From the NCBI GenBank assembly GCA_900555265.1, contig UNSL01000004.1:1-64000 (forward strand): DNA of 64,000 bases, written 5' to 3'. Numbering within the stretch: the stretch's first letter is position 1; every line of letters starts with the position of its first letter. The position numbers were made by a program, and so were the translations under genes. Below the pieces are notes generated by a model. That model was given only the letters and a program-made list of their open reading frames with translations. It was not told where the DNA came from and searched no databases. The DNA comes from Candidatus Saccharimonadota bacterium. Its GTDB lineage: Bacteria > Patescibacteriota > Saccharimonadia > Saccharimonadales > Saccharimonadaceae. Below are positions 52,941 to 61,549 of this stretch, piece by piece.

Positions 52941-52969
52941 TCGTACCGATTACAAACTCAGCCTGAGAT

Positions 52970-54268
52970 TTATTGAGTTTCGCGCGCGTCAATTAGCTTT
53001 TGATAGAGCTTTTCAAGCTTCTTCACTTGACTTCGCTCCGTGAATTTATTAGCCAGCTTCTTACTTTCAGCACTAAATTCTGCTTGTTTTTTCGGACTTT
53101 TTAGAATCGCAATTACTTTTTCCGCGACACTTTCTGGATTATTCTCCGCAAAATAACCATTAACTCCGTCCTTCACGACCTCTGAAACTTCCTTGTCAAT
53201 AATAACAATCGGCTTTCCAGCGTGAGCGGCTTCGTGAAGAACCCAACCTTGCGTATCTTTAAGCGAAGGAAAAGTAAACACGTTCATCACTTTATACGCC
53301 ACACCCAAATCTTCTCGTGGCATAGCGCCAGTAAATATAATCCTATGCGCAAAATCCGTCTCGGCTGCCATTTTTTCCAAAGTCTTTCGATATTCAAAAT
53401 CACCGACAAACAATAGCTTCGATTTCGGACGAGCTTCGGCAATAAACTCGCTAAACGCCTGAATCAAAATTGGCAAATTCTTTTCCTCACCCAAACGCCC
53501 CACAAAGCCAAACACTTCATCTTTTTCATCAAGACCCCATTGCTCGCGAAATTCCGCAACTCGCTTCGCGCTCGCCCGCGGAAGAGCATTCACGCCGTTT
53601 GGCATTAAAGTAACATCGTACGTATAATCTTCGGTCTGCCAAGATTCCAATTGATCGCGGCTTTTACGCGACAGGGCAATCACCGCATCCGCCTTGCTGT
53701 ATAAAATAGTAATAACGCGCTCAATAATATCTTTATTCCATTTCGTTACGCCATTACGCGGACGATATAATTTGGCAACTTCCAGCAAATCCTGTCCGTT
53801 CAGCTTTACCGACAACGGAAAAACCACTCCCGCCAACGCCAAAACTCCCGGCAAAACCGCAGGATAATGATCGACGAATTCGTATAGATCCGTACAATGC
53901 TGGATAATCAAAGGAATATTATTTTTCTTCGCTGCCTTCACACCCAATAGACCAATTTGCGACGGCGTAAAAATATGAACAACGTCCAGATGCATATTAG
54001 CAATTTGACGCTGCACTACAGGAGGGAAAAACACCGACGTGTCGTAATCGTCAAAGAACGCGCCCGTAATTGAGCGGAAACGAATTATTCGACTATTCTC
54101 ATCTTCGTGAAGAAGTTCGGCTTGCTTGGACGGACTAATAGACTTTGCTGGGCAAAAAACATAGACCTCATGCCCCAAAGCTTCCAGCTCGCGCTTTAAT
54201 GATTCAACAACATAAACGATACCGTTAATGGACGGTCTGTAGCTGTCCGTAAAAAGTCCTATCCTCAT
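52970..54268 (-). CDS. GT4 glycosyltransferase (diglycosyl-lipid/mannosyl type)
   Basis: 432 residues. GT-B fold: MRIGLFTDSYRPSINGIVYV opening, DVVHIFTPSQIGLLG, then FVGRLGEEKNLPILIQAF and DTQGWVLHEAAHAGKPIV with the E-x7-E-type donor site. The opening resembles enzymes that glucosylate or mannosylate diacylglycerol-type lipids. TATAAT ends 9 bases before the ATG with GGGG between. 19 bases from the next GT4 gene upstream. Confidence 0.93.
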   Translation of the reverse strand: MRIGLFTDSYRPSINGIVYVVESLKRELEALGHEVYVFCPAKSISPSKQAELLHEDENSRIIRFRSITGAFFDDYDTSVFFPPVVQRQIANMHLDVVHIFTPSQIGLLGVKAAKKNNIPLIIQHCTDLYEFVDHYPAVLPGVLALAGVVFPLSVKLNGQDLLEVAKLYRPRNGVTKWNKDIIERVITILYSKADAVIALSRKSRDQLESWQTEDYTYDVTLMPNGVNALPRASAKRVAEFREQWGLDEKDEVFGFVGRLGEEKNLPILIQAFSEFIAEARPKSKLLFVGDFEYRKTLEKMAAETDFAHRIIFTGAMPREDLGVAYKVMNVFTFPSLKDTQGWVLHEAAHAGKPIVIIDKEVSEVVKDGVNGYFAENNPESVAEKVIAILKSPKKQAEFSAESKKLANKFTERSQVKKLEKLYQKLIDARETQ

Positions 54269-54287
54269 AATAGCCCCATTATACCAT

Positions 54288-55310
54288 TTATATCAGCGAT
54301 CGATAAAATTCGACCAATCGCTCGGCGCCAGCGCTGCTGTCAAAACGTTTGGCAATTTTCTCAGCACCAAGTTGCGCTTTCTTATAAGCTTTCTTATCTT
54401 TGCGCAATTTACTAATCAACTCCAAGAACTCATCGTCCGTTTTCGCCATAACAGCGTCGCCCTTAAATGTGTCATTGTACTGCGGAATGTCGCGCAGAAT
54501 GATCGGCAAGCCAGCGCCAGCCGCCTCCAAAACGCACATAGGATGATTTTCCTGCATAGCTGGCAGAACAAAAACGTCGGCAGCAACATAATAGTCCCGA
54601 ACATTCTCCAGAGGTATCACACCAGTTACAGTGAGATTATTCGGCGCATTTTTTATCATATTTTGCATGGCGTTATAATCCGCGCCCAAATTCTTAAACG
54701 GAATTCCTCCCACCCAGAAAAACTTTACATCTGGCATTTCTTTGGCGGCTTTTATTAAAATATCCAAACGTTTTCGCGGCTGGACTTGACCATTTCCCAT
54801 AACCACAAAATCATCGTCCTTCAAGCCAAGTTTCTTCCGAGCCGACTTTTTCTCCGCAGCAGAATGTTTGTACCTCGACATATTTATCGTATTGTAAAGA
54901 ACTTTCGTCTTTGGCACGTGCATATCATTTATCAATTCATCAGCAACCATACCAGAGCAAGCCAAAACCAAATCAGCCTTTTTGTAAAAGAATTTTAGCC
55001 ACGCTCGACCCAAAGGCTTCCAATATTTCGCGCCTTTAATTGAGCCAATAAAACTATCCGGCACAATGTGAGCAGAAACAACTTTTTTGCCACTTTTTTT
55101 CATCAAATGCCGAAATGAATACAGCCCCATAGTCTGAATATGAACAATGTCAGCAGGACGATCAGAATTCACTTCAATATCAATATCCTTCCTCTTGCGT
55201 AGCGCGTCCGTAATCTCCTTATAAGCCGTATGCACACCGTGACCCTGAACGGTGAATTCGCTCTCAGAAATCATATTAACAATTAGTTTTTTATCGTCTT
55301 TCTTACTCAT
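54288..55310 (-). CDS. GT4 glycosyltransferase
   Basis: 340 residues, shorter than its neighbour. VSAHIVPDSFIGS and the acceptor domain come first, then the donor domain with NGQVQPRKRLDILIKA and the acidic site HPMCVLEAAGAGLPII. Likely acts after or before the 52970 enzyme on the same lipid or glycan. TATACT ends 6 bases before the ATG. Confidence 0.93.
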   Translation of the reverse strand: MSKKDDKKLIVNMISESEFTVQGHGVHTAYKEITDALRKRKDIDIEVNSDRPADIVHIQTMGLYSFRHLMKKSGKKVVSAHIVPDSFIGSIKGAKYWKPLGRAWLKFFYKKADLVLACSGMVADELINDMHVPKTKVLYNTINMSRYKHSAAEKKSARKKLGLKDDDFVVMGNGQVQPRKRLDILIKAAKEMPDVKFFWVGGIPFKNLGADYNAMQNMIKNAPNNLTVTGVIPLENVRDYYVAADVFVLPAMQENHPMCVLEAAGAGLPIILRDIPQYNDTFKGDAVMAKTDDEFLELISKLRKDKKAYKKAQLGAEKIAKRFDSSAGAERLVEFYRSLI

Positions 55311-55353
55311 ATCTACAGTATAGCAAAAGATTTTCGTTACTCATGGATATAGG

Positions 55354-56271
55354 CTATTTGTGCTTATCGCAAGCAATACCGTCATTGTCGCCGTCAAGGT
55401 GGGGTGAATATCCAGGCTCGCCACGACGCATATGGCTATATCCAGCGGCGCGAGCCTCCTTACAACTACGGAAATGTGGACCCTGAGGAGATGGCTGTGG
55501 GGCAGGAGCAGCCTGGCGTGGTGTGGGCTGAGATCTAGTATTCTGTTGCTGAGTATTAATCTGCTGCTGGCGCGCCCGAGCAGCCGCTGCAGCCGCTGCA
55601 GCCTCTTCCTGCTTCTTCTTTTCTTCCGCCTCTTTCTTAGCTTTCTCGGCACGCTCTTTTTCTTCCTGCTTGGCTTTTTCTAATTTAGCAATACGCTCAG
55701 AGAATTGTCCGCGTTTATCTTCTGGCAATTTATCAATATCTGATTTGGCACGAGAAATATTTTCATCAGAAGAATCTTCTTCTGCTTTCTTAACTATTTC
55801 TTCAGTTTTACTAAGAGCTTTCTCAAGCTCCTGCTTATCATAATCATCCTTTGTTTGGCGATGGATTTTAATTGTCTTATCACCACGACGCTTGCCATCA
55901 ACAATAGAAATGTTCACATCGCTGTCGCCTTCTTTGATATTTTCAATCTTATACTTGATGAAGCCGCTCGTATCTTTACGGTTATATACACTAGTCCTAT
56001 CTCCAGCAACCTTCACATCAGCAAAAACGCTAATACCAGAAATTTTAGCGGAAATCTCACGCTTAGTCGTGTAATAATCAAGCTTAATGTCATCATCTAC
56101 CTCAGAAACTACTATCGACACATTATCTCTCTCAAGTCTAGACTGCTCCATTAAGCCACCCACATAGCCAATAATCCCCAAGGCTACAACTATGCAGCCA
56201 AAAATAATTAACCCTCGTTTTCGTTTTTTTGTAAGTAGCGGTCGTTCAATTTTTTTCAAGAGACTAAGCAT
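55354..56271 (-). CDS. Membrane-anchored Excalibur-domain protein
   Basis: 305 residues. Basic N-terminus and one membrane helix (about 20-41), an extracytoplasmic beta domain (~45-135), a Lys/Glu/Ala coiled coil (~150-225, with a run of Ala), a Gln/Pro-rich linker, and a C-terminal Excalibur domain: FRSCKEARAAGYSHMRRGEP through the calcium loop DGDNDGIACD. Excalibur domains bind Ca2+ outside the cell. Possibly a cell-surface structural or adhesion protein. TATAAT lies ~35 bases upstream with a true leader. Confidence 0.9.
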   Translation of the reverse strand: MLSLLKKIERPLLTKKRKRGLIIFGCIVVALGIIGYVGGLMEQSRLERDNVSIVVSEVDDDIKLDYYTTKREISAKISGISVFADVKVAGDRTSVYNRKDTSGFIKYKIENIKEGDSDVNISIVDGKRRGDKTIKIHRQTKDDYDKQELEKALSKTEEIVKKAEEDSSDENISRAKSDIDKLPEDKRGQFSERIAKLEKAKQEEKERAEKAKKEAEEKKKQEEAAAAAAAARARQQQINTQQQNTRSQPTPRQAAPAPQPSPQGPHFRSCKEARAAGYSHMRRGEPGYSPHLDGDNDGIACDKHK

Positions 56272-56333
56272 GACAAAAGCCTATTTTCCTTTCTTTATGG
56301 ATGGATTATATCACAATGAGATATAATTAGCTT

Positions 56334-57134
56334 ATGAAATTATTTTCCTGGAACGTAAACGGCATTCGTGCGGTCATCAATAAAGGTGAATTCGCGAAGT
56401 TTATCGACACGTACGATCCAGACATTTTGTGTCTACAGGAAACTAAGGCTACCAGAGATCAAGTTGAAATTGACCTGCCGAATTATCACGAACATTTTTA
56501 TTCCGCCGCCAAAAAAGGTTACTCTGGTACGGCGATTTTCTCAAAAATTCCACCCTTAAGTTGGCGTGACGGTTTTCCGCCAAACATCATTGAGCAATTT
56601 GACTTAACCGGCGACGAATACGGCAATCCAGCTGACGAAGGACGAATCATTACCGCCGAGTTTGACGATTTTTGGGTTGTCAATTGTTACACTCCGAACT
56701 CAAAAGGTGATTTGAGCCGATTAGATTTGCGATATAAAAAATGGGACAAGGCGGTGTTGGCTTATCTGGAAGAATTGGAATTGTCAAAGCCAGTCCTTTA
56801 TTGCGGCGATATGAACGTGGCGCATCAGGAAATTGACTTGACAAATCCGAAACCCAACGTCGGCAAGCACGGCTTCACCGACGAAGAAAGGGAAGGTTTT
56901 CAGAACTATTTGGACGCTGGATTCACAGACACTTTCCGAGCAGCTTTCCCTGAAAAAACTGGCGCGTACACTTGGTGGACGCATTGGGCGAATGCCAGAG
57001 CGCGAAATGTTGGTTGGCGGATTGACTATTGGCTGGCGTCGCGTGAAATTGCAAATCGCGTTACTAATCCGCAAATTCATCCAGAACAAATGGGTAGCGA
57101 TCATTGTCCGGTGAGTATTGAGGTAAATTTGTAA
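56334..57134 (+). CDS. xth: Exodeoxyribonuclease III / AP endonuclease
   Basis: 266 residues, standard ExoIII. SWNVNGIRA with Asn7, CLQETK with the metal Glu36, YSGTAIFSK, NCYTPNS, GDMNVAHQEID, and catalytic GSDHCPVSIE at the end. It repairs abasic sites and removes 3' blocks. TATAAT ends 6 bases before the ATG; the stop overlaps the next start (TAATG). Confidence 0.97.
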   Translation: MKLFSWNVNGIRAVINKGEFAKFIDTYDPDILCLQETKATRDQVEIDLPNYHEHFYSAAKKGYSGTAIFSKIPPLSWRDGFPPNIIEQFDLTGDEYGNPADEGRIITAEFDDFWVVNCYTPNSKGDLSRLDLRYKKWDKAVLAYLEELELSKPVLYCGDMNVAHQEIDLTNPKPNVGKHGFTDEEREGFQNYLDAGFTDTFRAAFPEKTGAYTWWTHWANARARNVGWRIDYWLASREIANRVTNPQIHPEQMGSDHCPVSIEVNL

Positions 57135-57925
57135 TGGATATGAAATTTTGGCAGAAACAGGAGCTGGGAAAGCCACTTTTTCCAGATGTCGAATGGAACA
57201 AGCCAGAACGACGCGACCAAGCGGGAAAATTAGGAATCATCGGCGGTAACAAATTAGGCTTTTTGGCGGTGGCAGAAAGCTATCAAGAGGCGCTCAAGGC
57301 TGGCGTGGGCGAGGCTCGCGTTTTACTCCCTGATGCCTTGAAAAAAAATGTTCCCGCGAATATGACCGACGTTTTATTCGCACCAACAAACCAATCGGGC
57401 AGTCTGGCAAACGAAGCGCTCACTGAAACTTTGGCGCTAGAAAGATGGGCGGATGTATTACTATTATGCGGCGACGCTGGGCGAAATAGTCAGACGGCGA
57501 TTGTCTATGAAGAATTGATCAAAAAATCAGAAATTCCCGTCGTGCTGACGCGAGATGCGATTGACCTCGTGCAAAATAGTTTTCAGGAAATTCTGGACAA
57601 TCCGCACGTGGTTTTCGTGGCAAGTCTGGCGCAAGTTCAGAAAATATTCCGCGCAATTTTTTATCCAAAAATGATTACATTCAGCATTCAATTGTCGCAA
57701 CTCGTCGAAGCGCTTCACAAATTCACCATCACATATCCCGTAACAATTTGCGTTTTTCATGCCGACAATTTAATAATCGCCCACAGCGGAGAAGTCGTCA
57801 CCCAAAAATGGGACGCACCAATGGCAATTTGGCGGGGAACCGTCGGCGCCCGCGCCGCAAGCTACTTGATTTGGTCGCCGAAAGCACCACTAGCAGCAAT
57901 CAGTACCGCTATCTGCAAAATGTAG
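57134..57925 (+). CDS. Degenerate YjeF-C / NAD(P)HX dehydratase-like protein
   Basis: 263 residues. A ribokinase-like fold is suggested by RRDQAGKLGIIGGNKLGFL, DVLLLCGDAGRNSQTA (in place of GPGLGRDE) and IPVVLTRDAIDLV (in place of PLVLDADALNLL). The family's final GSGDVLAG, with its catalytic Asp, is replaced by IWRGTVGARAASYL, so enzyme activity is doubtful. Coupled to xth by a one-base overlap. Alternative: a carbohydrate-kinase relative with another task. Confidence 0.65.
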   Translation: MDMKFWQKQELGKPLFPDVEWNKPERRDQAGKLGIIGGNKLGFLAVAESYQEALKAGVGEARVLLPDALKKNVPANMTDVLFAPTNQSGSLANEALTETLALERWADVLLLCGDAGRNSQTAIVYEELIKKSEIPVVLTRDAIDLVQNSFQEILDNPHVVFVASLAQVQKIFRAIFYPKMITFSIQLSQLVEALHKFTITYPVTICVFHADNLIIAHSGEVVTQKWDAPMAIWRGTVGARAASYLIWSPKAPLAAISTAICKM

Positions 57926-57943
57926 CCTTGTATAAATATATGC

Positions 57944-57972
57944 TTGACATTACGTACAATTAGTTGTATTAT
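57944..57972 (+). promoter_or_regulatory. Consensus sigma-70 promoter
   Basis: TTGACA (57944-57949), exactly 17 bases, TATTAT (57967-57972). The leader that follows folds AAGGGC/GCCCTT and CGAGA/TCTCG hairpins before the ribosome site. Confidence 0.8.
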
Positions 57973-58061
57973 ACTACCAAGCTTCCGCTCGGACTCGTCA
58001 AAGGGCGAAAGTAGCCCTTGGTCGCGAGAGTAAAAGCACTTCTCGAAAGGAGGTGAAAGTG

Positions 58062-58214
58062 ATGCGTCGCAAAATTGATATGATTATTAGCAAGATTATC
58101 AGCAGGATTATCATTAATGCTGCAGAAACGACCGATAAGATCATTTCTATGCTTTACTATCGGGTCGCGCTCTACGCATGTGATTTTAGCATTCGCGAGA
58201 CTGACCGCGGTTAA
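58062..58214 (+). CDS. Small 50-residue protein, very strong SD
   Basis: ATG 58062 with AAAGGAGGTG upstream, TAA at 58212-58214. The product starts MRRKIDMIISKIISRIIINA, an amphipathic Ile-rich helix flanked by Arg/Lys, and ends polar (DFSIRETDRG). It could insert in or lie on a membrane. Not recognised. Its SD is one of the strongest in the window and its promoter is consensus, so high expression is expected. Confidence 0.65.
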   Translation: MRRKIDMIISKIISRIIINAAETTDKIISMLYYRVALYACDFSIRETDRG

Positions 58215-58234
58215 AATTGCCGAGTGGCTTAGAG

Positions 58235-58311
58235 CCCGCAGAAAAAAGGAAACAGCTCGCCTGGAAGGCTATAAAGCCTCGGTAGCGCCTTTCTCTGTGG
58301 GCTGTTTTCTT
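58235..58311 (+). other. RNA with two mutually exclusive long stems
   Basis: AAGGAAACAGC (58246-58256) can pair with GCTGTTTTCTT (58301-58311), 11 bp with one G-T, ending in a terminator-like T-rich arm. CCCGCAGA (58235-58242) can pair with TCTGTGGG (58294-58301), and these two helices cross. AGGCT/AGCCT lies inside both. It may be a switching terminator; alternatively just the 3' end of the small-ORF message. Confidence 0.6.
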
Positions 58312-58318
58312 TGCATGA

Positions 58319-58344
58319 AAAAATCGCCCAAAATCGGACGATTA
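58319..58344 (-). terminator. Terminator of tRNA-Leu
   Basis: On the minus strand ATCGTCC with GGGCGAT around GATTTT, then six T. Confidence 0.85.
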
Positions 58345-58361
58345 TCACCTGAAGCTGCCTC

Positions 58362-58448
58362 TGGTACCGCGGGCCGGACTTGAACCGGCACGAGCTATTG
58401 CTCACCAGATTTTGAGTCTAGCGCGTCTACCAATTCCGCCACCGCGGC
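58362..58448 (-). tRNA. leuT: tRNA-Leu (CAA anticodon)
   Basis: Class II tRNA on the minus strand: acceptor GCCGCGG/CCGCGGT, D-arm with GGCGGAATTGGTAGACGC, anticodon loop CTCAAAA (anticodon CAA), long variable arm GAGCAATAGCTC, T-loop TTCAAGT, discriminator A and encoded CCA (58362-58364). Confidence 0.96.
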
Positions 58449-58551
58449 ACAAGAGAACGCTCCAAGCTACCGTATGATTGTAGCACAACTAGCAATTTCT
58501 CACAAGCACGACTTTTATTTGATATCAATTTGACGTATAATAAAAGGAGTT

Positions 58552-59955
58552 ATGTATCCGACGGATGATCAATCAAACGGTCGAGTGGGCATGCCGGTAT
58601 CAGATCAGCGCCGATCTCTCACGCCGCCAACTCGCGATTCAGCAGCCTCACGAAATGCCGCTGCTGATGTTATTCGTGGGCAACTTGACGCTATTTATTC
58701 CAGATCAGAAGAGCAAAGTTCTGCGCCAGAAAAAACTCAGACGCAACCATTTTCCGCTCAATTGCAATCAAAGCCCGAAGTCCGATCAGAACAGCCCAAA
58801 GCGCAAATAGTCAAACCTCAGCAAATCTCAACAACGCCACAGCCTGAGCCAAAAAAAGACACCGTCAATCACGCTATGCGAACGGCGCCAATTGCCCAAA
58901 CCCAGATTCAGCCAAAGCCGCAAATTAGCAATTCCGCTCCCGCAAACCAAACCGCTCAAACTCAAAATTCAGCCGTCCACACTCAAGTTTCAGCCGACCA
59001 GTGGAAGCAATATCACAGCGCTTGGCAGAAATATTATCAGATGTATTACGAGCGTTACTACGCGGGCGACATCGCGGCAAAAAACCGTGAGATTTCTCGA
59101 TTGACGAAGGAAAATCAGAATATCACGCCAGTAGTCAGCGCAGATGAGCCTCTGGACCCACAAAAAGCAGCCATAAAAGAACTCCGCAGTCAAATTCAGC
59201 AAAAGGTTCGTGACTCCGCAAATAAGGTGAAAAAATCCCGACATTTTGTTCCGGCGATTGCTGGATTATCGGTGCTATTAGTCTTCATGTTTTTGCAATA
59301 TAACCGCATTGTTTTCGGCGCAGTCGCAGCCTACACAACACCTGGCGCAATTAACCCGCAAAACATCATCGTTGACGCTTCCACCGACGTAACTGTCGGA
59401 CCAGAACCTAGGATTATCATCCCAAAGATTAACGTTGACGCGCCAGTTATTTACGGTGCCGCCAGCGACACAAAATCGCAATCAAAAGCCATGGAGAAGG
59501 GAGTAGCTCACTTTTCAATTCCTGGCGCCAGCGCCGTGCCAGGCGAAGTCGGAAATGCCGTATTTGCCGCCCACTCCAGTAACGACGCTTTTGCTGGTGG
59601 CGATTATAAATTCGTTTTTGCTCAAAATGAAAAGCTGGTCAAGGGCGACATTATTTATATGAACTATAATGGAAAGCGTTACACTTACAAGGTAACTTCG
59701 ACAGAAGTTGTTATGCCAACCGAAGTTTCAAAAGTTCAGATTAATACAGATAAGCCAATGCTGACGCTTGTAAGTTGCGTGCCTTTAGGAACCGCAGAAA
59801 AGCGACTTCTTATCTTCGCAGAACAGATCAGTCCAGACCCAAGCAAAGCCACTGCGACGTCAGAATCCAGCTCAAATCAGCAGCAAAGCAACAACTCAAA
59901 TATCCCAGGAAAACCCGAGCCGACTTTGCTTGAGAAGTTATTCGGTGGTCGATAA
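58552..59955 (+). CDS. Sortase with long Gln/Pro-rich cytoplasmic region
   Basis: 467 residues. Residues 1-230 are Gln/Pro/Ser-rich and then helical, on the cytoplasmic side; a membrane helix spans about 232-249. The sortase domain (about 285-425) has catalytic His341 (FAAHSSND), Cys409 (LTLVSC) and Arg418 (AEKRLLIFAE). It would attach LPKTG proteins such as the 17625 product to the wall. The 230-residue N-terminal region is far longer than in typical sortases. TATAAT ends 10 bases before the ATG, with AGGAG in between. Confidence 0.92.
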   Translation: MYPTDDQSNGRVGMPVSDQRRSLTPPTRDSAASRNAAADVIRGQLDAIYSRSEEQSSAPEKTQTQPFSAQLQSKPEVRSEQPKAQIVKPQQISTTPQPEPKKDTVNHAMRTAPIAQTQIQPKPQISNSAPANQTAQTQNSAVHTQVSADQWKQYHSAWQKYYQMYYERYYAGDIAAKNREISRLTKENQNITPVVSADEPLDPQKAAIKELRSQIQQKVRDSANKVKKSRHFVPAIAGLSVLLVFMFLQYNRIVFGAVAAYTTPGAINPQNIIVDASTDVTVGPEPRIIIPKINVDAPVIYGAASDTKSQSKAMEKGVAHFSIPGASAVPGEVGNAVFAAHSSNDAFAGGDYKFVFAQNEKLVKGDIIYMNYNGKRYTYKVTSTEVVMPTEVSKVQINTDKPMLTLVSCVPLGTAEKRLLIFAEQISPDPSKATATSESSSNQQQSNNSNIPGKPEPTLLEKLFGGR

Positions 59956-59963
59956 ATTATCCA

Positions 59964-61460
59964 TTAATTGAATAGCCCAACAGATCCATTGTCCATATTC
60001 ATTTTACTCAGGACAATTTTTCCAGAAGCGTTGGTCGTCAATCCGTAAACGTATCGCTGATTCGAGGACAAAACAGAATCCAAACCAGGTTTAACGCTTA
60101 TCAGCGTATGAGCGTTCGTGCCATCAAACTCGCGAATCTCCATTTTTCCCGACGCAGAAACGCTACGAATATAGAAGTTGTCAAGCCACTTCACTTCCTG
60201 CGCCACGCCAATATTAAACGCGCTCGACAATTCTTTACGCTCCAAGTCATAAGTCTGCAATATCGCGCCGCTTTGCGCCACGACAAATCGCCCAGCATTG
60301 TCCATCGTTACGTTCGTAATCGCATTATCAGTCTTAATAATCTTCGCCGTTTTCAAGAACTCTTTTTGGCGGTCCTTAGAATCCGAAATGTCGCCTCTGT
60401 AAATTGTCATATTTTTACCATCAGTCAAAACCACTGTGTCTTTATTGAAATAGCGAGAAATTCGAATTACCGGAGTAGAATCAGTAGCAAAAGTGCCAAT
60501 CACAAACGGCTCTTTCCAATCTCGCTTCCAAATTCCTGCCACTTTTTTACCGTCAATAACAGCCAGGTAGGACAAACGATCGTCGCCGTAAAGCTTGAAA
60601 GATTCAACGCCAGTCAAGATTGGGCTGGAAATTGTCGAGCTATCAAGATCAACTCGTCTCAATTCGCCAGTTTCCTGCAAGGCGTAAACCGTGTGCGCGC
60701 CAGTCCCCGCAAAGCCAATTTGCTTAATTCCAAAACCAGTCATCGCTGTTACGTCAATAATTTTCTCTGGATTTTCTCTATCAAAAACCAGCCACTGCAC
60801 GCCCGTAGCGTTATTTTCCGTTGGATACGAATGCTTCACTAGCGCGTAACGAGAATCGCGGTCCCACTCCGACACGGTAAACGTATGATTATCAGAGGAC
60901 AGGGAATAGCCAGTCAAAACGCTCGTACTTAACGCATGCTCCGTGAACTTTTCCTTATCTTTGTTCGTGTCGCGAATGTCGCCAATTGTCAAAATCGGAG
61001 TTTTATCTTTAACGCCAAATCCCATCAAGAAATTACCAGCTGGCGACAGAGAAACGGATTGCAATGAGTCAAATGTTTTTACCTCAGTAGTTTCGCGTTT
61101 TGTCGGAATCAGCCTGGCGTAATTCAAATTCGTAACGGTATCAGATTTAATATTCAACGTCTTTTGCCACGGTTCGTATTTATCCAATTTCATCGAAAAA
61201 GTGTGCTTGCCAGGAAGAACGGTGCTTTTCGTTGGAGTGCGGCGTAGCTCCATATCGTCAACATAAACCAGCGCCCCGCCAGGATGTGATTCATATTGGA
61301 CAAGTCCAGTTTGTTGCAATTCTTTCGTATTTGGATCAAACGTATAGCCAAGCATTCTAAACGTCAAAAACGTAAGAAGAATTATAAGTGATAATGTCAT
61401 CAGCGTGTACACAAAGGTCCGCCGTGCGAGCTCTTTAGTGCGATTCTTTTTCTGGTACAT
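59964..61460 (-). CDS. PEGA-domain membrane protein with beta-propeller-like region
   Basis: 498 residues. One membrane helix (about 14-34) in a type II orientation, then a PEGA domain (about 54-120: GGALVYVDDMELRRTPTKS and LPGKHTFSMK). About 370 residues of repeated beta strands follow, with Asp/Gly turns and short WD-like repeats (LSPAGNFLMGFG, SSDNHTFTVSEWDR, VTMDNAGRFVVAQSG), suggesting a propeller outside the cell. Likely a surface or envelope protein. Convergent with the sortase gene, 8 bases apart. Confidence 0.88.
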   Translation of the reverse strand: MYQKKNRTKELARRTFVYTLMTLSLIILLTFLTFRMLGYTFDPNTKELQQTGLVQYESHPGGALVYVDDMELRRTPTKSTVLPGKHTFSMKLDKYEPWQKTLNIKSDTVTNLNYARLIPTKRETTEVKTFDSLQSVSLSPAGNFLMGFGVKDKTPILTIGDIRDTNKDKEKFTEHALSTSVLTGYSLSSDNHTFTVSEWDRDSRYALVKHSYPTENNATGVQWLVFDRENPEKIIDVTAMTGFGIKQIGFAGTGAHTVYALQETGELRRVDLDSSTISSPILTGVESFKLYGDDRLSYLAVIDGKKVAGIWKRDWKEPFVIGTFATDSTPVIRISRYFNKDTVVLTDGKNMTIYRGDISDSKDRQKEFLKTAKIIKTDNAITNVTMDNAGRFVVAQSGAILQTYDLERKELSSAFNIGVAQEVKWLDNFYIRSVSASGKMEIREFDGTNAHTLISVKPGLDSVLSSNQRYVYGLTTNASGKIVLSKMNMDNGSVGLFN

Positions 61461-61549
61461 AATTACGGAAATTATAACATATTTTTACACTTGAAAAAAC
61501 CTTAGGCGATTTGTACTATAATATATAGGAATAAACATTAGGGGGATTA

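Noticed and set aside
58235-58311. SRP (4.5S) RNA
   Set aside because: The stem-loop is suggestive, but the conserved GGAAGG/AGCAGC-type core of SRP domain IV is absent.
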